Positions 1 through 8,730 of a stretch of 64,000 nucleotides of DNA are shown piece after piece. Under the pieces are notes generated by a model. The model ran no database searches. It was not told the origin of the DNA and saw nothing but the letters and a program-made list of their open reading frames with translations. The stretch is from Flavobacterium resistens (lineage in GTDB: Bacteria > Bacteroidota > Bacteroidia > Flavobacteriales > Flavobacteriaceae): NCBI RefSeq assembly GCF_900182645.1, contig NZ_FXTA01000001.1, positions 682,001-746,000 on the forward strand. Direction: 5' to 3'. Position numbers and translations under genes: made by a program. Within the stretch, counting starts at the first letter, position 1. Each line of letters opens with the position of its first letter.

Positions 1-150
1 ATGTAACAAAACATCTTTCGCCTCTGTTAGAATAGATTCCTTTTTTTCTCTTTTTCTATATCTGTTTATCTGCCCTAAGGCTATGTTTATTGAATTGTTC
101 TTTGGAAAACCTAATTTAATCAGGTCTTTTCCAGATAATTTATTTCCCAT
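1..150 (-). CDS. RtcB-like RNA ligase family protein, N-terminal part (runs off the left edge)
   Basis: The minus strand is open from an ATG at 148-150 to the window edge, giving 50 residues that begin MGNKLSGKDLIKLGFP and continue with a Lys/Arg-rich helix. The SGKDLIKLGFP start resembles the N-terminus of RtcB-family RNA-splicing ligases, which join 2',3'-cyclic phosphate and 5'-OH RNA ends using GTP and Mn2+. That family call rests on remembered similarity over a short stretch. The Cys/His metal-site motifs would lie outside the window. The nearest upstream feature is a terminator at 293-331, so the gene probably has its own promoter or is reached by read-through. Confidence 0.55.
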   Translation of the reverse strand, partial: MGNKLSGKDLIKLGFPKNNSINIALGQINRYRKREKKESILTEAKDVLLH

Positions 151-292
151 AAATTTTTAAATAATTTTTATTTTGGGCACATCAATGAAGATCATATTAA
201 AGTTTAAAATGAAATAATGATGCGCGGTAACTTCTATCCTGTTAGGATAAATTTTTAAATCTTTTTTCGGGAAAATTTTGAAGTGTCTAGAA

Positions 293-331
293 TAAAAAAA
301 GCCCGAAACTTATTGTCTTCGGGCTTTTTTA
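293..331 (-). terminator. Intrinsic terminator, symmetrical, after the micro-gene
   Basis: Arms GCCCGAA (301-307) and TTCGGGC (318-324) are extended by an A-run on the left and a T-run on the right, so the hairpin can terminate in either direction. On the minus strand it lies about 20 bases after the stop codon of the small ORF at 351-434, and 143 bases before the RtcB-like start. It could therefore end the micro-gene transcript or act as an attenuator for the downstream gene. Confidence 0.8.
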
Positions 332-350
332 TATATCTAAAAATGTATTT

Positions 351-434
351 CTAAGATTGAAATAAGCCACGAAGAATTGCTGCACCAAATCCGTTTGGTG
401 TGAAGCTTTGTGATGTCGATGTAAGTACAAACAT
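351..434 (-). CDS. Candidate 27-residue micro-gene or leader peptide
   Basis: An ATG at 432-434 opens 27 codons ending in TAG at 351-353. The peptide starts MFVLTSTSQSFTPNGFG and ends in AAILRGLFQS. Upstream on the same strand is a near-consensus Bacteroidota promoter (474-505), about 40 bases from the ATG, and downstream is a strong terminator (293-331). Promoter, ORF and terminator thus form a complete unit of about 170 nt. The codons for TPNGFGA contain a perfect 7-bp hairpin (383-389 with 394-400). I do not recognise the peptide. It could be a small protein, a leader peptide controlling the RtcB-like gene, or a small RNA in which the ORF is incidental. Confidence 0.5.
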   Translation of the reverse strand: MFVLTSTSQSFTPNGFGAAILRGLFQS

Positions 435-473
435 TTCTCTTCGTTTTTAAAGGGTTATTATTTTTTTCGTGAG

Positions 474-505
474 CAAAGATTCAGAATACTTTTTTGATTT
501 TCCAA
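474..505 (-). promoter_or_regulatory. Promoter of the micro-gene (TTG-N21-AATCTTTG)
   Basis: Read on the minus strand, TTG (503-505, within TTTGG) is followed after 21 bases by AATCTTTG (474-481). The Bacteroidota consensus is TTG, 17-23 bases, TAnnTTTG; only the first base of the -7 box deviates from TA. Transcription should start near 467, some 33 bases before the ATG at 434. Confidence 0.55.
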
Positions 506-642
506 ATTATTTTAAAGAAAATTCATCAAAATAAATTTTTCCTTATTTTTCAATTTCCAAAAACAAAAACTTAAACAAGTAAATATCAATAAATTAAAAA
601 CAAATATTATTCAAAAAAAAAAAAAAGTCTTTATCTTTTCAG

Positions 643-673
643 CACAAAAAAAGCCCTGATTTCTCAGAGCTTT
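643..673 (-). terminator. Terminator of the two-component operon
   Basis: AAAGCCCTGA (650-659) faces TCAGAGCTTT (664-673) around a 4-base loop. The single mismatch becomes a U-G wobble in minus-strand RNA, and the A-run at 646-652 supplies a U-tail on that strand. It lies 20 bases past the response regulator stop. Confidence 0.8.
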
Positions 674-693
674 ATATATTTTTAGTGAATTTA

Positions 694-1410
694 TTATTCA
701 GTAACTTTGCTTTTTACAACTAATCTGAATCCTTCTCCGTGAATGTTTAAGATTTCAACATCTTCATCAGATTTAAGGTATTTTCTCAATTTAGCGATGT
801 AAACATCCATACTTCTTGACGTAAAGTAGTTGTCATCTCTCCAAATTTTAGTTAAAGCTAATTCTCTTGGCATTAAATCATTTTCATGAAGAATTAACAT
901 TTTAAGTAATTCATTCTCTTTTGGAGATAATTTGATTGGCTCTTCATCCTGAAAAGTCAAGAATCTAAGTTTTGAATTCAAATGAAATTTACCAATATTG
1001 AATTCAAATTGAACTTGTTCTGCTTTATTATCAGCAGATTTTCTTTGAATAATCGCTTTAATTTTCATTAATAAAACCTCTGAATCAAAAGGTTTATTTA
1101 AATAATCGTCAGCACCAGCTTTATATCCTTTCAAAACATCCTCTTTCATAGATTTTGCTGTCAAGAAAATAATTGGCACTTCGCTGTTTTTCTCTCTAAT
1201 TTCTTTGGCTAAAGTATAACCATCTTTATAAGGCATCATTACATCAAGAATACATAAATCATATACATCTTTCTTGAATTTTTCGAAACCTTCCATACCG
1301 TTTTTAGCTAAAGTAACTTCAAAGTCATTTAACATTAGATAATCTTTAAGAACTGCCCCAAAATTTAGGTCATCTTCTACTAAAAGTATTCTTTTGTTAT
1401 TATTTTCCAT
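694..1410 (-). CDS. OmpR/PhoB-family response regulator (RprY-like)
   Basis: A 238-residue DNA-binding response regulator. The receiver domain (about 1-120) has the acidic pair in LVEDD, the phosphoacceptor Asp56 in LDVMMP, Thr84 and Lys106 (LNKPF). A winged-helix effector domain follows (about 135-235) with the typical YIAKLRKYL recognition region. The ATG lies just after the stop of the cognate histidine kinase, 3 bases away, so the two are co-transcribed and probably translationally linked. The layout resembles RprX/RprY of Bacteroides. The regulated genes cannot be read from this window. Confidence 0.9.
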   Translation of the reverse strand: MENNNKRILLVEDDLNFGAVLKDYLMLNDFEVTLAKNGMEGFEKFKKDVYDLCILDVMMPYKDGYTLAKEIREKNSEVPIIFLTAKSMKEDVLKGYKAGADDYLNKPFDSEVLLMKIKAIIQRKSADNKAEQVQFEFNIGKFHLNSKLRFLTFQDEEPIKLSPKENELLKMLILHENDLMPRELALTKIWRDDNYFTSRSMDVYIAKLRKYLKSDEDVEILNIHGEGFRLVVKSKVTE

Positions 1411-1413
1411 ATT

Positions 1414-3000
1414 TTAATTTATTAATGGTATTTTTATTATAAAGGTGCTACCTTTTCCTTTTTCGCTTTCTACATATACTTGACCATTGTGATCTTCCAC
1501 AATTCTTTTTACATAAGCAAGACCCAAACCGTGCCCTTTTACATTATGTAAGTCTCCTGTATGCTCTCTGTAAAATTTCTCAAAAACACGTTTTTGAGCT
1601 ACCTTACTCATACCAAGACCATTATCTTTTACTTTTATCAGAATCATGTCTTTGACATTTTCTGTAAAAATTTCAATTTCAGGAATATCAGGCGAATACT
1701 TTATTGCGTTTTCTAAAATATTAACCAGAACATTTGTAAAATGAACTTCATTAACCAAACATGTTGTTCTAGAAGCATTTAAGTGTTTAACCACAGTTCC
1801 ATTTCTGTCTTCTAAAATCAAATTTACATGCTCGATTGCATCATCGATAATATCATGAATTGCAGTTGGTTCTTTTGTAATATCTAATTCTCTTTTTTCT
1901 AGTTTAGAAATACGAAGAACATTTTCTACCTGCGCATGCATTCTTTTATTTTCATCCCTAATCATTTGAAGATAACGATATACTTTTTCTTTATCTTCAA
2001 TAACCTTCGGGCTTTTTATTGCATCGAGTGCTAAATTTATAGTCGCAATCGGAGTTTTAAACTCATGCGTCATGTTATTTATAAAATCTGTTTTGATTTC
2101 TGAAATATGCTTTTGACGCAATAACTGATTCAATGCACTTGTGTAAGCAATTATTATAATAAGTGTAAAAACAATTGATAATATTGTAATGCTTAATAAT
2201 TCTGACAGTAAAAATTTCTTTTTATACGGAAAAGTCAGGAATAAATCATATTTACTATTTCCTTCGTTATCTGTATATATCGGCACATGATAGCTTAAAT
2301 CTTTATCATAATGAAAGCCATCAGATTTCACTTTTGTTGGCAAACCACTATTAAGAACACCAAATTCAAATTTTGTTTTAACTCCATATTCTTCTAATTC
2401 TTTCTTTAAAAGTTTATAAAGTTTGTCTTTTGTTATTCTGCCTTCTATAGGAGTCAACGAAGCAATATCTTTGTATTGAATTTGCTGCTGTACTTTATTT
2501 AAGATATCTAAACTTCCCGATTTTTCAATTCTTAAATCTGGAATGATCGTCTGCCCTAAAGAATTATTATCAATTCTATTATTGTTATTATAAACTTCAG
2601 TTACACGCTTTGAACTAAAATTTTTAAATCGCTCACTACTGAATTTCTTATCAAAAAGCGAGCCGCTAATATCATAATCTTCAGAAGTCAGTGTATTTGA
2701 ATAAACAATTGTTTTATTTGTTTTTGTATTTCTCTGAACATATAAAACCTCTAGTAAATCCTCTTTTTTGGGGATTTTACCAGTGCTGTCTTTTATACGA
2801 TTATATTTGTCATAAAAACTATACTCTTCTTGCTGCTCAAGTTTATCAGCAACATTACCAATTACTTGGGTAACGTGGTATTTAAATTGTTCGTCATTGT
2901 TTTTGAACGAAGAATTGAACCAAAATACCTGAACCAGAATTATCCCTATTAAGGACAAACTCATAAGCAAAACAAGTATTCTAAAAAATAATTTATTCAT
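1414..3000 (-). CDS. Membrane sensor histidine kinase (RprX-like)
   Basis: A 528-residue kinase paired with the response regulator 3 bases downstream. A transmembrane helix near residues 7-28 is followed by an extracytoplasmic sensor region (about 30-262) with no recognised domain, then a second helix (about 265-288). The HisKA box has the phosphorylated His312 in MTHEFKTP. The C-terminal HATPase shows the N box NILENAIKYS, DNGLGMS (G1) and GHGLGLAYV (G2). No separate HAMP domain is obvious. The signal sensed is unknown. A TAATTTTG element at 3006-3013 lies very close to the ATG and could be a -7 box for a nearly leaderless transcript; otherwise it is read from coaE, 59 bases upstream. Confidence 0.9.
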   Translation of the reverse strand: MNKLFFRILVLLMSLSLIGIILVQVFWFNSSFKNNDEQFKYHVTQVIGNVADKLEQQEEYSFYDKYNRIKDSTGKIPKKEDLLEVLYVQRNTKTNKTIVYSNTLTSEDYDISGSLFDKKFSSERFKNFSSKRVTEVYNNNNRIDNNSLGQTIIPDLRIEKSGSLDILNKVQQQIQYKDIASLTPIEGRITKDKLYKLLKKELEEYGVKTKFEFGVLNSGLPTKVKSDGFHYDKDLSYHVPIYTDNEGNSKYDLFLTFPYKKKFLLSELLSITILSIVFTLIIIIAYTSALNQLLRQKHISEIKTDFINNMTHEFKTPIATINLALDAIKSPKVIEDKEKVYRYLQMIRDENKRMHAQVENVLRISKLEKRELDITKEPTAIHDIIDDAIEHVNLILEDRNGTVVKHLNASRTTCLVNEVHFTNVLVNILENAIKYSPDIPEIEIFTENVKDMILIKVKDNGLGMSKVAQKRVFEKFYREHTGDLHNVKGHGLGLAYVKRIVEDHNGQVYVESEKGKGSTFIIKIPLIN

Positions 3001-3059
3001 CGAAACAAAATTAATATTTTAACAATATACTAAATAATACATTAACCAAATATTAACAT

Positions 3060-3656
3060 TTAAGACTGATTTTGTTTAATATTTAAAATTTTAAGAATTT
3101 TAACAACTTCTTCTCTAGCAATTTTAAGATTTACGTTATTAATAACAAAATTACTCTTGGAAATACGATCTTCATCTTTCCATTGCATTTGCATTCTGCT
3201 TAAAACTTGTTCACGGGTAGTATTATCGCGTTTTAAGACTCTTTCAATTCTAATTTCTTCTGGGGCAGTAACCGTAATTATGCTATCACAATCTTTATAT
3301 CGGCCGCTTTCAAATAATATTGCAGCTTCATAAATTACATATTCCTTATCTCTGTGATTTAAAAGCCACAATTCAAAATCTTTCTTTACTGCAGGATGAA
3401 CAATTGCGTTAAGCTGAGCTAATTTATCAGCATTATTAAATACAATATCAGCTAATTTGGCACGATTTAAAATATTGTTTTCAAAAAGAGCTTCTCCAAA
3501 TGTTTCTTTTATTTCTTTTATGACCGTATCAGATTGCATTACTGCTCTTGCTCCATCATCAGCAATATAAACCGGAACTCCCATTTCTTTGAAATAGTTT
3601 GCAACAGTTGTCTTACCGCTTCCTATCCCACCCGTTAAGCCAATAACTTTTGTCAT
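3060..3656 (-). CDS. coaE: Dephospho-CoA kinase
   Basis: A 198-residue cytoplasmic P-loop kinase catalysing the last step of coenzyme A synthesis, ATP-dependent phosphorylation of the ribose 3'-OH of dephospho-CoA. The Walker A motif GLTGGIGSGKTT is at the N-terminus, and the lid region with RVLKRDNTT is present. Length is normal. It follows the glycosyltransferase gene with a 1-base gap, so the two are read together. The upstream CoA gene coaBC is at 8731-9942 in another operon. Confidence 0.95.
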   Translation of the reverse strand: MTKVIGLTGGIGSGKTTVANYFKEMGVPVYIADDGARAVMQSDTVIKEIKETFGEALFENNILNRAKLADIVFNNADKLAQLNAIVHPAVKKDFELWLLNHRDKEYVIYEAAILFESGRYKDCDSIITVTAPEEIRIERVLKRDNTTREQVLSRMQMQWKDEDRISKSNFVINNVNLKIAREEVVKILKILNIKQNQS

Positions 3657-3657
3657 T

Positions 3658-4656
3658 TTATATTTTAAAAAACATACGTGGAAACGCTTCTTGTGGTTTT
3701 TTCTTTAAAAGAATAATTTTTATAAATGATTCTAAGAATCCCGTTCCATAGCCATAAAATTGTTTCCATACTGCAATTATAGAAAGATATCCAATTTTAA
3801 TACTTTTATTTTGAATACTTGCTGTAAGAAAAATTATAACGAAATATACAAAATATAATTGTAATAAAATATCAATATTAAAAATTAACAATAAAAAAGC
3901 TAATAATAATCCGAACAAGAAGAATGTCGGAAAGAAGAAAGTTAACTTATTATGCTCTGGATACCAACTATTTAGTATTGGTCGTGCGATTCCAAATTTA
4001 TGAACCTGAACAGAGAATTTCTCCCAGTCGATTCTACGTTTATGATAAACATAAGCTTCTAAAAACAAACGCGTTTCAAAACCTAAATTCCATAAACGAA
4101 TTGATAAATCTGGATCTTCACCTGGATGAATATTGCCGAAACCTTTTGAAATCTGAAATGCTTTTTTAGAAATTCCCATGTTGAAACTTCTTGGCTGAAA
4201 CTTATTAATTTTTTCAGAACCTCCGCGGATACCTCCTGTTGTTAAAAATGAAGTCATCGCAAAATTAATTGCTTTCTGAATGCTTGAAAAACTGTCTAAT
4301 GCTTTATCCGGACCACCAAAACAATCTACATATTCTTTATCTAATGCTTTTCTAACCTCAGTTAAATAATTCGAAGGAATAATACAGTCTGAATCAAAAA
4401 TGATAAAATAATCACCACGCGCTTTCTGCATTCCAAAATTTCTTGAATCTCCCGGGCCTGAATTTTCTTTAAAATAATAGGAAATATTCAACTTTCCCTG
4501 ATAATTCATCACAACATCCTTACACGGAATCGAAGAGCCGTCTTCAACAAGAACAATTTCAAAAGGTTCATTATAATCAGATTTTGCAAGACTTTCTAAA
4601 AGTTCATCAACTTCATCTGGACGATTATACACGGGTATAATTAAAGAAAAAATCAT
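3658..4656 (-). CDS. Family 2 glycosyltransferase, membrane-anchored
   Basis: A 332-residue GT-A fold glycosyltransferase. It begins with the family 2 signature SLIIPVYNRPDEV, then VEDGSS, and Asp88-Ser-Asp90 (FDSD), the likely metal and nucleotide-sugar site. A HPGEDPDLSIRLW segment corresponds to the ED acceptor-side motif. Two or three hydrophobic helices lie in about residues 232-285, so the enzyme should sit at the inner membrane with a cytoplasmic catalytic domain. Donor and acceptor are not deducible. It is transcribed just ahead of coaE. Confidence 0.85.
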   Translation of the reverse strand: MIFSLIIPVYNRPDEVDELLESLAKSDYNEPFEIVLVEDGSSIPCKDVVMNYQGKLNISYYFKENSGPGDSRNFGMQKARGDYFIIFDSDCIIPSNYLTEVRKALDKEYVDCFGGPDKALDSFSSIQKAINFAMTSFLTTGGIRGGSEKINKFQPRSFNMGISKKAFQISKGFGNIHPGEDPDLSIRLWNLGFETRLFLEAYVYHKRRIDWEKFSVQVHKFGIARPILNSWYPEHNKLTFFFPTFFLFGLLLAFLLLIFNIDILLQLYFVYFVIIFLTASIQNKSIKIGYLSIIAVWKQFYGYGTGFLESFIKIILLKKKPQEAFPRMFFKI

Positions 4657-4727
4657 AATGGGATATGCGGTATTAGAATGGCAATTTTTTAAATTTCAAA
4701 ATTTTAACAAAGATAGGCTATATTCAT

Positions 4728-4760
4728 AAAAAAACCATCAACTTTTGATTGATGGTTTTG
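4728..4760 (-). terminator. Terminator after fabV
   Basis: Perfect 11-bp stem AAAACCATCAA (4731-4741) with TTGATGGTTTT (4749-4759), loop of 7. The A-run at 4728-4734 gives the U-tail on the minus strand, 20-odd bases past the fabV stop. Confidence 0.85.
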
Positions 4761-4781
4761 ATTTTATATTTTTCAATATCC

Positions 4782-5972
4782 TTATTTGATACTTTCAATA
4801 TCAACTACTTCATTTGCTTCAGCCTTATAATCAACTCCAGCAAATTCAAATCCAAATAAGTTTAAGAAATCATTTCTGTATCCAGCTAAATCACCAATTT
4901 CTGGCAACGTTTCAGTTGTAGCTTCCAACCAAAGTTTAGCCACTTTTTCCTGAACATCATCTCTCATTTCCCAGTCGTCAATTCTGATTCTTCCTTTTTC
5001 ATCAACAGGAACTTCAGAACCGTTATATAATCTGTCTTGGAATAAACGTTGAATCTGCTCAATACAACCTTCGTGAATTCCCTCTTCTTTCATAATTTTA
5101 TATAAAAGAGAAATATACAATGGAATTACCGGAATCGCAGAACTCGCCTGAGTTACCAACGCTTTGTTTACCGAAACATAAGCTTTTCCTCCAATAGACT
5201 GTAAGCTATCAGTAATAGTAAATGCAGTAGCTTCTAAATGATCTTTAGCACGTCCAATTGTTCCTTTACGGTAAACTGCTTCTGTTAATCCAGGTCCGAT
5301 ATAAGAATATGCAACTGTAGTAGCACCATCAGCTAATAAATTTTCCGCTTTTAAAGCATCAATCCACATTGCCCAATCTTCACCGCCCATTACAGCAACT
5401 GTATTCTCAATATCTTCTTCATTTGCAGGAGCGATTGAAACTTCAGAAACTTTTCCTGTGTGAAAATCAACTGTTTTATTTGTGAACGTTTGCCCAATTG
5501 GTTTTAAAACTGAACGATGTGTAACTCCTGTGTTAGGATTTGTACGCACTGGCGAAGCTAAACTGTAGATTACAAGATCTACTTGTCCTAAATCAGCTTT
5601 AATCAAATCAAGCGTTTCTCTTTTAATTTCGTTTGAAAAAGCATCTCCGTTGATACTTTTTGCATATAAACCTGCTTTATGAGCTTCTTTTTCAAATGCT
5701 GCAGAATTGTACCAACCTGGAGAAGCCGTTTTTCCTTCAACTGGTGGTTTTTCAAAAAATACTCCAATCGTTGATGCGTCAGATCCAAAAGCACTTGTGA
5801 TTCTTGAAGCCAATCCGAAACCTGTTGAAGCTCCAATAACCAATACTTTTTTAGCACCAGCAATTGATCCTTTTGATTTTACATATTCTATTTGATTTTT
5901 AACATTTTGCTCGGCACCATCTGGGTGTGCTGTCAAGCAAATAAAGCCTCTCATTCTAGGTTCTATAATCAT
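4782..5972 (-). CDS. fabV: FabV-type trans-2-enoyl-ACP/CoA reductase
   Basis: A 396-residue NADH-dependent enoyl reductase that would reduce the enoyl-ACP double bond in the last step of each fatty acid elongation round (or crotonyl-CoA in related trans-2-enoyl-CoA reductases). The nucleotide-binding segment is GASTGFGLASR (47-57). The family's Y-x8-K active-site motif is visible as Tyr234 to Lys243 (YRKGTIGRAK); other short-chain reductases have shorter spacing. Length matches FabV (about 400). FabV enzymes are known for insensitivity to triclosan. It is flanked by its own promoter (6058-6087) and terminator, so it is probably monocistronic. Confidence 0.93.
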   Translation of the reverse strand: MIIEPRMRGFICLTAHPDGAEQNVKNQIEYVKSKGSIAGAKKVLVIGASTGFGLASRITSAFGSDASTIGVFFEKPPVEGKTASPGWYNSAAFEKEAHKAGLYAKSINGDAFSNEIKRETLDLIKADLGQVDLVIYSLASPVRTNPNTGVTHRSVLKPIGQTFTNKTVDFHTGKVSEVSIAPANEEDIENTVAVMGGEDWAMWIDALKAENLLADGATTVAYSYIGPGLTEAVYRKGTIGRAKDHLEATAFTITDSLQSIGGKAYVSVNKALVTQASSAIPVIPLYISLLYKIMKEEGIHEGCIEQIQRLFQDRLYNGSEVPVDEKGRIRIDDWEMRDDVQEKVAKLWLEATTETLPEIGDLAGYRNDFLNLFGFEFAGVDYKAEANEVVDIESIK

Positions 5973-6057
5973 ATTTTCTTGTTTTTCGTTATAGCAATTG
6001 CCAATTTAAGACAATTGATTAACTTATTTTAGCTTTGTTTAATTCATTTTTAGATGA

Positions 6058-6087
6058 CAAATATAAAGTATTTCTTTAGTTCAACAA
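6058..6087 (-). promoter_or_regulatory. Promoter of fabV, overlapping the end of recN
   Basis: On the minus strand TTG (6085-6087) precedes TATATTTG (6058-6065) by 19 bases, an exact match to the Bacteroidota consensus. The -33 part lies inside the last codons of recN (stop at 6076-6078). Transcription would start near 6052, leaving a leader of about 80 bases before fabV. Confidence 0.7.
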
Positions 6088-7728
6088 GGCTTTAGCATGA
6101 TTTAAAGCCGAATCAGAAACAACTGCACCAGATAACATTTGAGCAATTTCGATAACTCTTTCGTCCTGAGACAGAAGCTTTAATTCTGATTGTGTATCAT
6201 CATCAACTGTTGATTTGAAAACTTTAAAATGCGAATCCCCTTTTGCCGCAATTTGAGGTAAATGCGTTATGGCAAAAATTTGCATCGTTGTACTCATTTC
6301 TTTCATTATTTCTCCCATTCTAATAGCAATTTCACCGGAAACTCCTGTATCAATTTCGTCAAAAATTAATGTTGGAAGTTTTGAATATTGTGCTAAAATT
6401 GCTTTTACAGCCAGCATAATACGAGACATTTCACCGCCTGATGCTACTTTCTTAAGCAATCCAAAATCGGTTCCTTTATTTGCCGAAAACAAAAACTGCA
6501 GTTCGTCTTTACCATTTAAAAAATATGATTCTGATGGTAATAGCTCGATATTAAAACGCACATTCGGCATTCCTAAAGTTTCTAAAATAGAAATCAATTT
6601 ATTAGATAAAATCGGAATTGCATTTGCTCTATTTTGGTTAATTGTTTTAGAAAAAGCATCTAATTCAATTATTTTCTGCTCAATTATTTTTGATAATGAA
6701 GCTATTTCTTCTTCAATATTACCCAATTCTAAAACCGTATTGCTTAATTCAGCTTCAATTTGAATCAATTCATCTACTGAAGAAACCTGATGTTTCTTTT
6801 GAAGATTATAAATCAATTGCAGTTTTTGGCTAATCAGTTCTAATTGCGCTGGATCGTTCAATAATTTTTCCGAACAATTCTGAAGCTCTTTTGAAACATC
6901 ATCTAACTCAATTGTCAAACTTGAAATTCTATCAAACAAACCTTGATATTCAGCAGAAAATGGTGCTATTTTTTGAAGCGATATTTTCACTTCATTTAAA
7001 TTATGCAATAACCCGAATTGCTCTTCATTTGCAATTGCAAGGGATTTATCGATGGACTCTTTTATAATTTCAACATTATTCAACTTTTCAAAATCGGCTT
7101 CAAGCTCTTCTTGTTCTCCTGATTTTAATTTAGCTGAAACTAATTCATTTAATAAATACGTATTATATTCTTGCTCTTTTCCTGAATCGCTTTGTTTTTT
7201 TAATAAAGCATTCAATTTTGATTTATCTGATTTGTATGTTTTAAGCAATTTTTGATAATCCAAAATAACATCACCATTATCTGCAATGGCATCAATTATT
7301 TTAAACTGAACACTTTCGTCAGATAATTCCTGAGTTTGTTGCTGTGAGTGGATATCTATCAAAAACAGACTTAAATCTTGCAATTCCTGCAAATTTACGG
7401 GACTATCATTTATAAAGGCACGGGATTTTCCTGAAGGCAAAATTTCACGTCGAATGATTGTTTCATCTTCATAATCCAAATCATTTGCTTCAAAAAATTC
7501 CTTTAAGTTGTATTTTGAAATTTCAAACTGGGCTTCAATTACACATTTTTCTTCTTTATTTTTTAAAGAAGTTAAATCGGCTCTTTTTCCTAAAACTAGT
7601 CCTAAAGCTCCTAAAATAATAGATTTTCCAGCTCCTGTTTCACCTGTAATTATTGAAAATCCTTTTGAAAAATCAATAGAGAGTTTTTCAATCAAAGCAT
7701 AATTTTTAATCGACAGCGAAGTAATCAT
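6076..7728 (-). CDS. recN: DNA repair protein RecN
   Basis: A 550-residue SMC-like ATPase acting in double-strand break repair. The Walker A motif GETGAGKS is at 29-36. A long coiled-coil middle (about 150-360, rich in Leu/Lys/Glu) is followed by the ABC signature VASGGEMSRIM and Walker B LIFDEIDTGVSG, then the His switch AITHLPQIAA. It is the last gene of the bamD-rpoZ-coaBC-porD-recN block, 60 bases after porD. No LexA-type box was identified upstream. Confidence 0.95.
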   Translation of the reverse strand: MITSLSIKNYALIEKLSIDFSKGFSIITGETGAGKSIILGALGLVLGKRADLTSLKNKEEKCVIEAQFEISKYNLKEFFEANDLDYEDETIIRREILPSGKSRAFINDSPVNLQELQDLSLFLIDIHSQQQTQELSDESVQFKIIDAIADNGDVILDYQKLLKTYKSDKSKLNALLKKQSDSGKEQEYNTYLLNELVSAKLKSGEQEELEADFEKLNNVEIIKESIDKSLAIANEEQFGLLHNLNEVKISLQKIAPFSAEYQGLFDRISSLTIELDDVSKELQNCSEKLLNDPAQLELISQKLQLIYNLQKKHQVSSVDELIQIEAELSNTVLELGNIEEEIASLSKIIEQKIIELDAFSKTINQNRANAIPILSNKLISILETLGMPNVRFNIELLPSESYFLNGKDELQFLFSANKGTDFGLLKKVASGGEMSRIMLAVKAILAQYSKLPTLIFDEIDTGVSGEIAIRMGEIMKEMSTTMQIFAITHLPQIAAKGDSHFKVFKSTVDDDTQSELKLLSQDERVIEIAQMLSGAVVSDSALNHAKALLN

Positions 7729-7788
7729 AAAATAAATTTGAGGATATAAAAGTTATTGTAGAAAGTAAAAGTAAGACTAAAAAACCAA

Positions 7789-8673
7789 CTAAAACTTAAT
7801 TTGCGACCATTTTGTACTATTCAATGGCGAAACTTTATTGAGAACATCAGTTAAATCTGTAACCGTGATACTTGGACCTCCTGAAAAAATCGAAGTAATC
7901 TCATCTGATTTTGCATCAAAAAAAACTCTGGTCAAAAAAGCATTCGGTTTTACACTATTGAATTTTCCAATCAACATTAAAGATGCTTTTATTTTTTCCT
8001 TTGCTCCTTTTAAATCATCACTCATCGTATCTAATCCAGAATGATACATAAAAGTAGCTTGGCGCAAATCGCTATACATTGGTGAAATCATATCTGTTAT
8101 CAAATAATAACGATTTTGAATTCCGTCAGCTTGACTCCAACCTTTAAAACCGCCTTGCTGAGCAACATTTGCTATATTTTGTGCCGTTTGAAGATATTGA
8201 TTTCCGGCTCCCAATTGAAATGTATCAGCATCCATTCCTAAAATCAAGTAGCTGTAAAAAGAAACAACAGAAACCAGATTTGATTCAAAAGTAGTTGGAT
8301 TAAAAAGCAAAGGTTCATATTCAGTATACCTAAAACTAAAATCTTTATCATTATAATTTAGTACCGGAGAAGAATATGTCGAATTAAAAATTAATCGAGA
8401 AGATTGAACCTGAATAGTTCCAGTAAACTGATCAGAATTGTTTGAAGACAAAGTAATATACATCGAGCAGTTGATACGCTCATTTTGTTTTAAAACTGAG
8501 CCTGTCCAATCTGTTTTATTTACAAATTCTGACAATGAAGTCTGAAGCGTTTTAAAAACTTGCTGATTGGGATTTGGAAGCCTTTCAGTATTAATTGTTA
8601 CAATACAATTCAGCTGTTGCGCCTGAGTAAAGCTAAAAATTAAAAACATTAAAAATGTAACTGCTTTATTCAT
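7789..8673 (-). CDS. DUF4835 family protein, PorD-like T9SS component
   Basis: A 294-residue exported protein with a signal peptide ending near TQAQQ. The body (about 20-290) matches my memory of DUF4835 proteins: an N-terminal part with QLNCIVTINTERLP and a repeat-poor alpha/beta region with WTGSVLKQNERINC. Members are annotated as PorD, a type IX secretion accessory protein; the exact role is not established from sequence. It sits between coaBC and recN, a location conserved in Bacteroidota as far as I recall. Its presence fits the T9SS-exported giant protein at 20260-31401. Confidence 0.8.
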   Translation of the reverse strand: MNKAVTFLMFLIFSFTQAQQLNCIVTINTERLPNPNQQVFKTLQTSLSEFVNKTDWTGSVLKQNERINCSMYITLSSNNSDQFTGTIQVQSSRLIFNSTYSSPVLNYNDKDFSFRYTEYEPLLFNPTTFESNLVSVVSFYSYLILGMDADTFQLGAGNQYLQTAQNIANVAQQGGFKGWSQADGIQNRYYLITDMISPMYSDLRQATFMYHSGLDTMSDDLKGAKEKIKASLMLIGKFNSVKPNAFLTRVFFDAKSDEITSIFSGGPSITVTDLTDVLNKVSPLNSTKWSQIKF

Positions 8674-8730
8674 AAAAAAAGATTTGTGTTGATGTAAAAT
8701 TGATGTTGATACTCTATTTTAAAAAAGCTA

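Noticed and set aside
6269..6763. 164-codon plus-strand frame opposite recN
   Set aside because: Antisense shadow of the RecN ATPase core.
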